This document shows positions 1-8,610 of a DNA stretch of 64,000 nt, piece by piece (within the stretch, counting starts at the first letter, position 1; every line of letters starts with the position of its first letter). The DNA is from Bacillota bacterium. Lineage in GTDB: Bacteria; Bacillota; Clostridia; Christensenellales; UMGS416. The position numbers and the translations under genes were made by a program. The notes beneath the pieces were generated by a model. It did no database searches. It was not told the DNA's origin and saw only the letters and a list, made by a program, of their open reading frames with translations. Location: the NCBI GenBank assembly GCA_023410875.1, contig JAEYPH010000043.1, forward strand, positions 1-64,000. Reading direction: 5' to 3'.

Positions 1-299
1 GGTTTCAAAGTATCACGATGGACAACGGCAGCGAGTTTCTGGACTTCGATGGATTGGAGGCCTCCATACTGAACCCTGGTGAGAAGCGGACGGTGTGTTA
101 TTATGCCCATCCGTACAGTGCTTGGGAAAGAGGGAGCAACGAAAACGCGAACAAGTTGATTCGCCGCTTCGTGCCAAAGGGAACCAACATTGACAAGCTC
201 TCAGCTGCGGACGTGAGGAGAATCGAACGTTGGATGAACAATTATCCCAGAAGAATGTTCGGATATAAGACGGCTAACGATATGTATAAAGCATCTTAG
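1..299 (+). mobile_element. IS30-family transposase, C-terminal part (cut by window start)
   Basis: The reading frame is open from base 3 and runs to TAG at 297-299. It encodes the end of a DDE transposase: the second catalytic Asp lies in TMDNGSEF and the Glu region in WERGSNENANKLIRRFVPKG, a spacing and wording typical of the IS30 family, which moves DNA by a DDE integrase fold. The first catalytic Asp and the N-terminal helix-turn-helix lie outside the window, so I cannot tell whether the copy is complete. It points toward a tRNA array that starts about 130 bases downstream. Confidence 0.88.
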
Positions 300-315
300 T
301 GTAATGGGCGTCAGG

Positions 316-341
316 GTGGGCAATTAAAGTTGCAATTCACC
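316..341 (+). repeat. Possible right terminal repeat of the IS30 element
   Basis: An A/T-rich stretch (CAATTAAAGTTGCAATTCACC at its core) lies 17 bases after the transposase stop, where an IS30-type right inverted repeat would be expected. The left end is outside the window, so the pairing cannot be checked. Confidence 0.35.
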
Positions 342-367
342 AATCGGTAAAGTTTGTCATTGAGCCA

Positions 368-396
368 TTGACAGCGTCAAACACATCGCTTATAAT
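368..396 (+). promoter_or_regulatory. Consensus sigma-A-type promoter of the tRNA cluster
   Basis: TTGACA at 368-373 and TATAAT at 391-396 are separated by 17 bases, a perfect housekeeping promoter. The tRNA-Val gene starts 36 bases after the -10 box. Strong consensus is usual for stable RNA operons. Confidence 0.88.
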
Positions 397-431
397 AAAT
401 CCCACGTGCTGACACAGCTTAAGGCTGACGG

Positions 432-507
432 GGGAGCATAGCTCAGTTGGTAGAGCATTCGGTTTACATCCGACAGGTCGTAGGTTCGAGTCCTACTGTT
501 CCCACCA
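432..507 (+). tRNA. tRNA-Val (anticodon TAC)
   Basis: Cloverleaf is complete: acceptor GGGAGCA pairs with TGTTCCC with one G-T pair, the D-arm is GCTC...GAGC, the anticodon loop TTTACAT gives TAC, and the T-arm is GTAGG-TTCGAGT-CCTAC. The 3' CCA is encoded. First gene of a four-tRNA cluster. Confidence 0.95.
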
Positions 508-554
508 ACTTATGTTCCGGTTGATCGGCAACCAACTGTGAGAGGCATCAACGT

Positions 555-630
555 GCGGGAATAGCTCAATGGCTAGAGCGTCGCCTTGCCATGGCGAAGG
601 TTGCGGGTTCGAGTCCCGTTTCCCGCTCCA
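555..630 (+). tRNA. tRNA-Gly (anticodon GCC)
   Basis: Acceptor GCGGGAA pairs with TTCCCGC; the anticodon stem TCGCC/GGCGA holds loop TTGCCAT, anticodon GCC. The TTCGAGT T-loop is present and CCA is encoded. Second gene of the cluster. Confidence 0.95.
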
Positions 631-634
631 ATAT

Positions 635-709
<75 letters not shown>

Positions 710-723
710 TTTTTTTCCTTTAC

Positions 724-810
724 GCCGAAGTGGCGAAATTGGCAGACGCAAGGGACTTAAAATCCCTCGGGCGAGAGCTCATGCCGGTTCGAGCCCGGCC
801 TTCGGCACCA
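724..810 (+). tRNA. tRNA-Leu (anticodon TAA)
   Basis: A class II tRNA of 87 bases with a long variable arm (CGGGCGAGAGCTCAT region). Acceptor GCCGAAG pairs with CTTCGGC, loop CTTAAAA gives anticodon TAA, and CCA is encoded. Last gene of the cluster, followed by a terminator. Confidence 0.95.
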
Positions 811-819
811 CTGCCGCAA

Positions 820-846
820 AAACCCGGTTAATACCGGGTGTTTTTG
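820..846 (+). terminator. Rho-independent terminator of the tRNA cluster
   Basis: Stem ACCCGG/CCGGGT with a 6-base loop at 822-839, flanked by an A-run on the left and TGTTTTT on the right, 10 bases after the tRNA-Leu CCA end. Confidence 0.85.
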
Positions 847-958
847 TATCATCGGCACATTTTTGTACGCTTCACGCTTAAGCTATTGCACTTGTTAGAC
901 TTTCAAGATATAATCGCGAAAGAATACATAAGAGTACGCGTAACGGAGTGCTGTGCCC

Positions 959-2230
959 ATGGCGTTTCTATCGACTTTGAAGCAGCGAAATCTGTTGTTG
1001 CTCCTGTTGGCGCAAATGGTGTCCAACATTGGTAGCATCATGCAGACCATGGCCCTGTCTCTGTATGTGCTGAGCTTTGCTTCGGAAGTCCAGTTTGCCA
1101 CGGTGCTGGCGGTGGGCATGCTGCCCAGGTTGTTCGGCCCTCTGACCGGCGTGCTGACCGACCGGCTCAACCGCAAGAGCCTTCTGATCGTGTTCGATGT
1201 GGCCGCGGGCTTTCTGACGCTGGCTTTCGCGATGGCCCATGAGTTCATGGGCGGCCTGCCTCTGTGGATGGTCTATGTGCTGGTGCTGTCGCTGTCGGCG
1301 GTGCAAACCTTTTCCGACCCGGCGGCCGGCGCCATACTGCCGGACATCGTCTCCCCCGACCGTCTGGAAGAGGCCAACAGCGCCAACAGCTTTGTGACCA
1401 ATGCCAGTTACATCGCCATGCCGGCGCTGGCAGGCATCCTTTATGGCTCCAGCGGGTTGTTCCCTGTGATGCTCATCAACGCCTTGAGCTTTTTCGCCGC
1501 GGCGTTCACCGAGGCTTTCATCCGTTATCGCCCTCAGCCCCACATGGAAAAGACCAAGGGAGAACCGTTCTTTCATTCCCTCAAGGAGGGCTTTCGCGTC
1601 TATCGCGGCAACATCGAGCTGATACTGCTCATCGTCATATCCATTGCTGTGAACTTTGCTCTGAACCCGGTGCTGACGGTGGCGCTGCCCTATGTGCTCA
1701 AGGTGGACCTGAACGTCTCGTCACAGGTCTTTGGCCTCTCGCAATCCATGCTGTTCATAGGCCCGGTGCTGGGATCGCTGGCCGCCGGGTTCCTGCTCAA
1801 GAAGATCAACTACAGGCGCGTCATCGTCGCGATCCTTCTGCTGGACAGCGTGCTGGTGCTGGCGCTGGGAGCGCTTAGCCGCGCGGGTTTGCTGCAGTCC
1901 CACCTGCTGCAGGTGCTGTTGCTTAACGTCTGCGCGTTCTTCATCGTATCCACGATGGTGCTGGGCGGCATCGCGTGCATGTCTACGGTGCAGCGCATCG
2001 TGCCGCCGGAGCTGATGGGTCGCGTGATGGGCGTGGATACCGCACTTTCGGTGGCGGCCATCCCGGTGGGGCAGTGGCTGATAGGGTGGGGCATGAATGC
2101 CGGTGGGTCTTTTGCCGCGTGCGCCGCCTTCGCCGTGCTGGTGCTGGCGGTGGGCGTCGTGTCCTTGGTGCGCTACCGCCCCATGCTGCGGCAGGAGAGC
2201 CAAAAGACCACGGCGGCGGAAGGATTGTAG
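959..2230 (+). CDS. MFS transporter (probable exporter)
   Basis: A 423-residue polytopic membrane protein with about twelve hydrophobic segments. The loop between segments 2 and 3 reads GVLTDRLNRKSLL, the diagnostic MFS motif A, and the layout resembles the MFS_3/EntS-type drug and siderophore exporters. The substrate is unknown. I place the start at ATG 959, where GGAG (945-948) sits about 10 bases upstream; a GTG at 953 in the same frame would leave only 4. Single gene, convergent with udk. Confidence 0.82.
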   Translation: MAFLSTLKQRNLLLLLLAQMVSNIGSIMQTMALSLYVLSFASEVQFATVLAVGMLPRLFGPLTGVLTDRLNRKSLLIVFDVAAGFLTLAFAMAHEFMGGLPLWMVYVLVLSLSAVQTFSDPAAGAILPDIVSPDRLEEANSANSFVTNASYIAMPALAGILYGSSGLFPVMLINALSFFAAAFTEAFIRYRPQPHMEKTKGEPFFHSLKEGFRVYRGNIELILLIVISIAVNFALNPVLTVALPYVLKVDLNVSSQVFGLSQSMLFIGPVLGSLAAGFLLKKINYRRVIVAILLLDSVLVLALGALSRAGLLQSHLLQVLLLNVCAFFIVSTMVLGGIACMSTVQRIVPPELMGRVMGVDTALSVAAIPVGQWLIGWGMNAGGSFAACAAFAVLVLAVGVVSLVRYRPMLRQESQKTTAAEGL

Positions 2231-2260
2231 ACAAACTTCGCTAGGATGGCAAAAGATGAT

Positions 2261-2470
2261 ACCGACTGCCGATTCATTCGGCAGGAGGAAACATGAAATA
2301 GAAATGAAGCACTCAGCAAAGCCCGCCCGCAGGCGATCCACCGACTCAAGAAACAAGTTATGAGGACAGAAGCGATATATCGCCTGACGACCGTAATCGT
2401 CAGGCGATAATGCAATAATAAGCTCAAAACGTCCGAATCGCCAAGGCGCAACAGCGCCGCAGGCGAAAAC
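2261..2470 (+). ncRNA. Repeated structured RNA-like element, copy A
   Basis: Begins 30 bases after the MFS stop, in the gap between convergent genes. Four hairpins follow in order: H1 2266-2284 (CTGCCGA-TTCAT-TCGGCAG); the purine strip GGAGGAAAC; H2 2324-2335 (CGCC-CGCA-GGCG); H3 2379-2408 (12-base perfect stem); H4 2438-2466 (TCGCC...GGCGA around an inner GGCGC/GCGCC hairpin). The same architecture recurs at 12.5, 45.5 and 58.6 kb. No reading frame is conserved among the copies. Function unknown; it could be a small RNA, a 3'-UTR element or a non-autonomous mobile element. Confidence 0.62.
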
Positions 2471-2480
2471 GGCGGAGCCG

Positions 2481-3092
2481 CTATGCCAGCGTACCCAGCC
2501 AGGCAGCCAGCACCTCCAGCACTTTGCTGTACTGGCACTCACCGTGGGTATGCACGATAAAGTCTGCGTTGTTGCGCGTAGGGCTTATGTAGGTTTGATA
2601 CATGGGCTTTACCGTCTGTATATATTGTTTATATACCGACTGTGCCGTGCGCTCGCGCTCCACCATGTCGCGCATCAGGCGGCGGGCAAATTGCAGATCG
2701 TCATCCACATCTACGAAGATCTTCAGATCCGAAAGCTCCATGACCTCGGGATAATACAGCGCGAAGATGCCCTCCACAATCAGTATGTTGGTGGCGGGCA
2801 GCCGCTCGGGCGCCTCCTGGCGCCGGTGGTTCACGAAGTCATACTGCGGCGCGTCGAAGGCCCGGCCGTGGCTCAGTTCATAGACACACTGCACCAGCAG
2901 CGGCGTATCGATGGATTGAGGGTGGTCATAGTTCTGGGCGCAGCGCTCCTCAAAGCTCAGCTCCGGGTGATCGGCGTAGAAACGATCCAGGCTTAGAAGC
3001 GTACAGTGCTCCTCGCCGATGCGCTCGATGAGCCTGTGGGCGAACGTCGTTTTGCCGGAGCCAGAGCCCCCACCTATGGCGATGACAGCCAT
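2481..3092 (-). CDS. udk: Uridine kinase
   Basis: A 203-residue P-loop kinase that phosphorylates uridine and cytidine in pyrimidine salvage. Visible are the Walker A loop GGGSGSGKTT at residues 7-16, the DRFY substrate motif near 36, the YDHPQSIDT segment (the Udk/PRK family NFDHP equivalent) near 55, and VEGIFALY near 106. Length fits the family. SD AGGAGG precedes ATG. Gap to the upstream nadE stop is 9 bases, so the two are probably cotranscribed as nadE-udk. Confidence 0.93.
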   Translation of the reverse strand: MAVIAIGGGSGSGKTTFAHRLIERIGEEHCTLLSLDRFYADHPELSFEERCAQNYDHPQSIDTPLLVQCVYELSHGRAFDAPQYDFVNHRRQEAPERLPATNILIVEGIFALYYPEVMELSDLKIFVDVDDDLQFARRLMRDMVERERTAQSVYKQYIQTVKPMYQTYISPTRNNADFIVHTHGECQYSKVLEVLAAWLGTLA

Positions 3093-3101
3093 GGGAACCT
3101 C

Positions 3102-5030
3102 CTACTGCTGTAACGACTGTAAAGAATCCAGCTCCGCCAGCCACACCGCCGCCGAAGCATCGGAGGGCATACGCCAGTCTCCTCTGGGCGACAGGGCGAC
3201 CGAGCCCACCCGGGGGCCGTCGGGCATGCAGGAGCGCTTGAACTGCTGGGCAAAGAAGCGGGTGACAAACGTGCGCAGCGTGCGCAGCATGAGCGCGCGG
3301 TCGTAGCGTTCGCCCAGCGCCTGCTGAGCCAGCATAAACAGCTTGGCCGGCCCGGCCCCGCCCTCCAGCATGTGGTACAGATAGAAATCGTGCAGCTCAT
3401 AAGGTCCCAGGATGTCCTCGGTGCGCTGATCGATCTCGCCCTGTTTGGAGGGGATCAGCTCCGGCGACACCGGTGTATCCAGAATGTCCTGGGCGATGGT
3501 CCGCACGGCGTCGTGGAAGCTGTGTTCGCTGAGCCAGCGCACCAGGTGGCGCACCAGCGTCTTGGGCACGCCGGCGTTCACGTTGTACATGGACATGTGG
3601 TCGCCGTTGTAGGTGCTCCAGCCCAGCGCCGATTCACTGAGGTCGCCGGTGCCCAGGGCCAGCGCGCCGATGCGGTTGGCGTAGTCCATCAGGATCTGCG
3701 TACGCTCCCGGGCCTGGCAGTTCTCGTAGGTGATGTCGTGGACACTGCCGTCGTGGCCGATGTCGACGAAGTGTTGCAGCACGGCGGGGGAGATGTCCAC
3801 CTCGCGGATCGTGCAGCTCAGCTCGTTCATGAGCCCCAGCGCGTTGTTCTTCGTGCGTTGACCGGTGCCAAAGCCCGGCAGCGTCAGCGCATGCACGTCG
3901 ACCGCATCCCAGCCCTGCTCGCGGAACAGCCGCGCCGCTACCAGCAGCGTCAGCGCCGAATCCAGCCCGCCGGACACGTTGACTGCCACGCGCTTTAAGC
4001 CCGTGTGCAGCAGCCGCTTGCGCAGCGCGGCCACCTGTATGGCGGTGATGTCCTCGGACCGGGCGTCCTGTTCGGCTCCGCCGGGCACGAAGGGCAGCGG
4101 CGAATAGCCGCGCCGCAGCGGCAGCGCCGATTCCACGGCGCTGTGGAACGTTACGACGCGGTTATCCGGCAATTGGCCGTCGTAGAAGAACGTAGAGCAC
4201 CGCCCCCGCAGAAAGTTGAGCCTGCCGACGTCGATATCGCTGACGGCAAAGGCGCCGCGGGTGAACCGTGGGCTTTCGGCCAGCACGCGGCCGTTTTCCG
4301 CGACGGCACAGGAGCCGCCAAACACCATGTCGGTCGTGGACTCGTCCGGGCCGGCGCCGGCATACACATAGCCGGCGATGCATCGGCCCGATTGTTGGGC
4401 GATGAGCCCCCGGCGGTACTCATGCTTGGTCACGGCCTCGTCGCTGGCCGAGGGGTTGAAGATCAGCTGAGCGCCGGCCTGCGAAAGCGCGCCGGACGGC
4501 GGGTTGGGCGTCCAGAGGTCTTCGCATATCTCGATGCCGAAGGTGAACGCGCCGTCGGCGCTGCGGAACAGCAGGTCCGCACCGAAGGGCACGGATTCGC
4601 CATCGATGGCAACGTCCGCGCGTACGCCCTTGCCGGTCGTGAACCAGCGGCGCTCGTAATATTCCTGATAGTTTGGCAAGTGCAGCTTGGGCACCAAGCC
4701 CAGCACCCGGCCTCCGTGCACAGCGGCGGCGCAATTGTACAACCGCCCCAAGTGTGCAAAGGGCAGGCCCACGATGGCCACACACGGGGCACACTCCCGA
4801 GCCACCGCTGCCAGCGCTCTTAGTGCCTCCCGCTGCAGCGCGGGTTGCAAGAACAAGTCGCCGCAGGTGTAGCCGGTCAGGCACAGCTCCGGGAACAGCG
4901 CCACGGAGGAACCCTGGGCTGCAGCGTCGCGCAAAGCCAACACGATCTGATCGGCGTTATAAGCCGGGTCGGCAACCCGGAGCATCGGAGAGTGGGCGCT
5001 CACGCGCACAAAACCATATTGGGACAGCAT
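3102..5030 (-). CDS. nadE: Glutamine-dependent NAD+ synthetase
   Basis: A two-domain enzyme of 642 residues that amidates nicotinic acid adenine dinucleotide to NAD+ with ATP and glutamine-derived ammonia. The N-terminal nitrilase-type glutaminase shows its Glu (FPELCLTGY, about 48), Lys (VPKLHLPNY, about 118) and Cys (EICEDLW, about 173). The C-terminal synthetase has the pyrophosphatase loop SGGLDSAL near 355 and GTGDLSE. I chose ATG 5030 (MLSQYGF) because GAGG lies 8 bases upstream; an in-frame ATG seven codons earlier lacks such spacing. First gene of nadE-udk. Confidence 0.93.
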   Translation of the reverse strand: MLSQYGFVRVSAHSPMLRVADPAYNADQIVLALRDAAAQGSSVALFPELCLTGYTCGDLFLQPALQREALRALAAVARECAPCVAIVGLPFAHLGRLYNCAAAVHGGRVLGLVPKLHLPNYQEYYERRWFTTGKGVRADVAIDGESVPFGADLLFRSADGAFTFGIEICEDLWTPNPPSGALSQAGAQLIFNPSASDEAVTKHEYRRGLIAQQSGRCIAGYVYAGAGPDESTTDMVFGGSCAVAENGRVLAESPRFTRGAFAVSDIDVGRLNFLRGRCSTFFYDGQLPDNRVVTFHSAVESALPLRRGYSPLPFVPGGAEQDARSEDITAIQVAALRKRLLHTGLKRVAVNVSGGLDSALTLLVAARLFREQGWDAVDVHALTLPGFGTGQRTKNNALGLMNELSCTIREVDISPAVLQHFVDIGHDGSVHDITYENCQARERTQILMDYANRIGALALGTGDLSESALGWSTYNGDHMSMYNVNAGVPKTLVRHLVRWLSEHSFHDAVRTIAQDILDTPVSPELIPSKQGEIDQRTEDILGPYELHDFYLYHMLEGGAGPAKLFMLAQQALGERYDRALMLRTLRTFVTRFFAQQFKRSCMPDGPRVGSVALSPRGDWRMPSDASAAVWLAELDSLQSLQQ

Positions 5031-5216
5031 GGCATTTCCTCTTTGTTTCATATAGGCGATGTTTGGCTAAAAGTATACCACAGCATGCCCGCTTTGACGA
5101 TTTTTTCATGATTTGGTGACTTGGGATACACAATTTCTTCATATTCTGGTGTTAAAATGCAACCAGAGAAAGATCCACTCTACTTCCAGAAAGCGGTACA
5201 AGGTGTTTCGATTTGC

Positions 5217-5245
5217 TTGCATGGGGCGGTCATCTATGATATAGT
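5217..5245 (+). promoter_or_regulatory. Probable promoter of tig-clpP-clpX
   Basis: TTGCAT (5217-5222), 17 bases, TATAGT (5240-5245), about 75 bases before the tig start. A second TATACT at 5299-5304 lies too close to the ATG to be the main start. Confidence 0.55.
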
Positions 5246-5320
5246 ATTTTGGACATTCTCTGGAATGCCATCGTTTGGTATTGGGATAAAGTGTCTACTA
5301 TACTTAGGAGGACTCATTTC

Positions 5321-6601
5321 ATGACTGTAACCGTGGAAAAAACAGGCGCCAACCAGGCCAAGCTCACCATAACGGTGGACCAGGAAGCCTACGCCGATGC
5401 GATGCACAAAGCTTATCTCAAGGTGCGCAATCAGGTGAACATTCCGGGCTTCCGCAAGGGCAAGGCGCCCCGCCAGATCATCGAGAATTTCTATTCCGAA
5501 GCCGTCTTCTATGACGATGCTATTAATATTGCCATACCCGTTGCCTATGACAAGGCCATTGAGGAGCAGGGTCTGTTCACCGTTGACCGCCCGGACATCG
5601 ACGTTGTGGACATCGGCAAGGATAAAGGTATCGTGTTCACCGCCGAGGTCACGCTCAAGCCCGAGGTGACGCTGGGCCAGTATAAGGGCCTGGCCGTAGA
5701 GAAGGCCGAATACGCCGTGACCGATGAAGACGTGACTGCCGAGGTGACCCGCGCCCAGGAGCGCGTGGCCCGCTGGGTGGAGGTGGACCGCCCCATTCAG
5801 AACGGTGACCGCATCATGCTGGATTATTCCGGCAGTGTGGACGGCGTGGCCTTCCCCGGCGGCACGGCACAGAACCAGCCGCTGGAGATCGGCTCCGGCC
5901 GTTTCATCCCCGGCTTCGAGGAACAGCTGATCGGCTACACCAAGGAGCAGCAGGGTGACATCAGCGTGAAGTTCCCCGAGGAGTATCACGCCGCAGAGTT
6001 GGCCGGTAAGGACGCCGTGTTTGCCGTAACGATCCGCGAGATCAAGGGCAAAGAGATGCCCGAGCTGGATGATGAGTTTGCAAAGGACGTCAGCGAGTTC
6101 GACACGCTGGAGGAATACAAGGCCGACATCCGCAAGCGGCTGACAGAGACCAACAAAAACCGCAGCGAAAATGAGTTCCACGAAAAGCTGCTGGACGCCG
6201 CCGTGGAGAACGCTACGGTGGAAATCCCGCCGGTCATGATCGAGCGGCAGGCCGAGCGCATGGCCCGCGAGTTTGAATACCGCATGAGCTATCAGGGCAT
6301 AAAAATGGAGGACTACCTGCGCATGACCGGCATGACCCGCGAGGGTGTTCTGGAGCAATATCGCCCGGAAGCGGCCAAGGCCGTCAAGGGTTCGCTGGTG
6401 ATGGAAGCCATCCAGAAGGCCGAGGGCATTGAGGCCACCGAGGAAGATTACCAGGCCGAATACGCCAAGCTGGCCGACGCCCGCAAAAAAGACGTGGAAG
6501 AAATCAGCAATACAATCAGCGAAGAGGAAAAGGAGTACCTCCGCGAAAATATAATGGTACAAAAGACCTTCCAAATTCTGGAAGACAACGCCAACGCTTA
6601 G
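5321..6601 (+). CDS. tig: Trigger factor (ribosome-bound chaperone, peptidyl-prolyl isomerase)
   Basis: A 426-residue chaperone that binds at the ribosomal exit tunnel. The signature loop PGFRKGKAPRQII near residue 43 contacts protein uL23. The FKBP-type isomerase domain is in the middle (DRIMLDYSGSVDGVAFPGG, about 160-180), followed by a helical C-terminal chaperone region. ATG 5321 has a full AGGAGG upstream; the same frame extends further 5' but without a ribosome site. It heads tig-clpP-clpX, a classic linkage that puts co-translational folding and proteolysis in one operon. Confidence 0.96.
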   Translation: MTVTVEKTGANQAKLTITVDQEAYADAMHKAYLKVRNQVNIPGFRKGKAPRQIIENFYSEAVFYDDAINIAIPVAYDKAIEEQGLFTVDRPDIDVVDIGKDKGIVFTAEVTLKPEVTLGQYKGLAVEKAEYAVTDEDVTAEVTRAQERVARWVEVDRPIQNGDRIMLDYSGSVDGVAFPGGTAQNQPLEIGSGRFIPGFEEQLIGYTKEQQGDISVKFPEEYHAAELAGKDAVFAVTIREIKGKEMPELDDEFAKDVSEFDTLEEYKADIRKRLTETNKNRSENEFHEKLLDAAVENATVEIPPVMIERQAERMAREFEYRMSYQGIKMEDYLRMTGMTREGVLEQYRPEAAKAVKGSLVMEAIQKAEGIEATEEDYQAEYAKLADARKKDVEEISNTISEEEKEYLRENIMVQKTFQILEDNANA

Positions 6602-6635
6602 CACACCCAAGCCACACTTGAAAGGAGTGACAGAA

Positions 6636-7217
6636 ATGGGTCTCGTACCAATCGTCGTAGAACAAACCAACAGGGGAGAGCGCTCCTATGACATCTACTC
6701 CCGGCTGCTCAATGATCGCATCGTTTTTGTGACCGGGGAAGTGGAAGACCACATGGCCAACCTGATCGTGGCCCAGCTTCTGTATCTGGAGGCCGTTGAC
6801 CCCGCCAAGGACATTTCCCTCTACATCAACAGCCCCGGCGGCTCCGTGACGGCCGGCATGGCCATCTTTGACACGATGCAGTACATCAAATGCGACGTCA
6901 GCACGATGTGCGTAGGCATGGCGGCATCCATGGGCGCATTCCTGCTGGCGGCCGGCGCCAAGGGCAAGCGCAAGGCGCTGCCCAATAGCGAGATCATGAT
7001 TCACCAGCCCAGCGGCGGCGCCCGCGGCCAGGCCACGGACATTGTGATCCACGCCGAGCATATCCTGAAAACAAAGAAGAAAATGAATGAGATCCTGGCA
7101 CGAGTCACCGGCCAGCCGCTGGAGCGCATCGAGCGCGACGTGGAGAGGGATTTCTTCATGTCCAGCGAGGAAGCCAAGGCTTATGGTCTCATCGATGATG
7201 TGCTGGTTTCCAGATAA
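6636..7217 (+). CDS. clpP: ATP-dependent Clp protease proteolytic subunit
   Basis: A 193-residue serine protease that forms the tetradecameric barrel fed by ClpX. The catalytic triad is Ser98 (GMAASMGAF), His123 (EIMIHQPSGG) and an Asp near 172 in the RDFFMSSEEA region. The usual short propeptide precedes the mature enzyme. ATG 6636 is preferred over an ATG six codons earlier because AAGGAG lies at suitable distance. Sits 34 bases after tig and 17 before clpX. Confidence 0.97.
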   Translation: MGLVPIVVEQTNRGERSYDIYSRLLNDRIVFVTGEVEDHMANLIVAQLLYLEAVDPAKDISLYINSPGGSVTAGMAIFDTMQYIKCDVSTMCVGMAASMGAFLLAAGAKGKRKALPNSEIMIHQPSGGARGQATDIVIHAEHILKTKKKMNEILARVTGQPLERIERDVERDFFMSSEEAKAYGLIDDVLVSR

Positions 7218-7234
7218 GATTTTAAGGAGTTAAG

Positions 7235-8518
7235 ATGCCGAAAAACGACGACAAAAATGGACTGAAGTGCTCATTCTGCGGCAAGGCGCAGGAGCAGGTG
7301 CGCCGGTTGGTGGCCGGCCCCGGTGTCTACATCTGCGATGAGTGCATTGAGCTCTGCCAGGAGATCATCGACGAGGATTTCACCTCGCCGGTCTCCACGG
7401 AGCTTAAGAACATCCCAAAGCCAAAGGAAATCAAGGCCATACTCGATGAGTTCGTCATCGGGCAGGAGGACGCCAAGAAATCGCTGTCCGTGGCGGTATA
7501 CAACCACTACAAGCGCATCGGGCACGGCGAGAAGAACAAGGATGTGGAGCTGCAGAAGAGCAACATCGTGATGCTGGGGCCCACCGGCTGCGGCAAGACG
7601 ATGCTGGCCGAGACGCTGGCGCGCATTCTGGAGGTGCCCTTCGCGATTGCCGACGCCACCAGCCTGACCGAGGCCGGCTATGTGGGCGAGGACGTGGAGA
7701 ACATCCTGCTCAAGCTGATACAGGCTGCAGACTATGATGTGGAGAAGGCCGAAAAAGGCATCATCTACATAGACGAGATCGATAAGATCGCCCGTAAATC
7801 CGAGAACCCGTCCATCACCCGTGACGTGTCCGGTGAGGGTGTGCAGCAGGCGTTGCTGAAGATACTGGAAGGTACCACTGCCAGCGTGCCGCCCCAGGGC
7901 GGCCGCAAGCACCCGCATCAGGAGTTCATCCAGATCGACACGACAAACATCCTGTTCATCTGCGGCGGCGCTTTCGACGGAATCGAAAAGATCATCGAGA
8001 ACCGCACGGGCAAGAAGACCATGGGGTTTGGCGCTGAGGTGAAGTCTAAAGAAGACAAGGACATCGGCGAGATCCTGCGCAACATCCTGCCGGAAGACCT
8101 GCTCAAGTTTGGTCTGATACCGGAGTTCGTCGGTCGCGTGCCGATCATTGTGACGCTGCACGGACTGGACGAGAAGGCGCTGCTGCGCATACTGACCGAG
8201 CCGCGCAACGCGCTGGTCAAACAGTACAAACGCCTGTTCGAGATGGACAACGTGGAGTTGGTCATCGAGGAAGACGCGCTGAAGGCCGTGGCTCAGAAAG
8301 CTCTGGAGCGCAAGACCGGCGCCCGCGGCCTGCGGGCGATCCTGGAAAAGGTCATGATGGACGTGATGTTCGACATCCCCAGCCGTCAGGACGTGGAAAT
8401 GTGCCGCGTGACCGCCGAGAGCATCAACTCCGGCGCGGCCCCCGAGATGCGACTGGCACCCAAGCGCATCAAGAAGCCGCTGCTGGAAGAGAACGTCATA
8501 GATAAACCTACAGCGTAA
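7235..8518 (+). CDS. clpX: ATP-dependent Clp protease ATP-binding subunit ClpX
   Basis: A 427-residue AAA+ unfoldase. The N-terminal zinc-binding domain has four Cys (CSFCGK...CDECIELC, residues 12-40). Walker A is GPTGCGKT near 114, Walker B is IIYIDEIDK near 180, and the arginine-finger region is IPEFVGRVP near 295. The loop that docks to ClpP reads KKTMGFGAE, with MGF in place of the common IGF. SD AAGGAG. Last gene of the operon, followed by a terminator. Confidence 0.97.
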   Translation: MPKNDDKNGLKCSFCGKAQEQVRRLVAGPGVYICDECIELCQEIIDEDFTSPVSTELKNIPKPKEIKAILDEFVIGQEDAKKSLSVAVYNHYKRIGHGEKNKDVELQKSNIVMLGPTGCGKTMLAETLARILEVPFAIADATSLTEAGYVGEDVENILLKLIQAADYDVEKAEKGIIYIDEIDKIARKSENPSITRDVSGEGVQQALLKILEGTTASVPPQGGRKHPHQEFIQIDTTNILFICGGAFDGIEKIIENRTGKKTMGFGAEVKSKEDKDIGEILRNILPEDLLKFGLIPEFVGRVPIIVTLHGLDEKALLRILTEPRNALVKQYKRLFEMDNVELVIEEDALKAVAQKALERKTGARGLRAILEKVMMDVMFDIPSRQDVEMCRVTAESINSGAAPEMRLAPKRIKKPLLEENVIDKPTA

Positions 8519-8530
8519 CCATGAAACAAG

Positions 8531-8558
8531 AGAGGCTCGGTAAATCCGGGCCTCTTTT
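8531..8558 (+). terminator. Rho-independent terminator after clpX
   Basis: Stem AGAGGCTCGG/CCGGGCCTCT with loop TAAAT and a T-run, 12 bases after the clpX stop. Confidence 0.85.
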
Positions 8559-8610
8559 CGTATCAAATAGAAGACTCTTCCTTGGCTTCCTCTCAAAGTG
8601 AAGGCAAAGA

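Noticed and set aside
2261..2470. Identity of the four-copy element as IscB/HEARO omega RNA, a group II intron end or a known riboswitch
   Set aside because: No iscB-like gene, domain V signature or aptamer core strings (TPP, c-di-GMP, glycine, SAM type) could be found in any copy. The identity is left open.
5299..5304. TATACT as main -10 box of tig
   Set aside because: Transcription would begin about 10 bases before the ATG, inside the ribosome site; the TTGCAT/TATAGT pair upstream fits better.
5234..6670. 478-codon minus-strand frame opposite tig
   Set aside because: Composition shadow; trigger factor motifs on the plus strand are clear.
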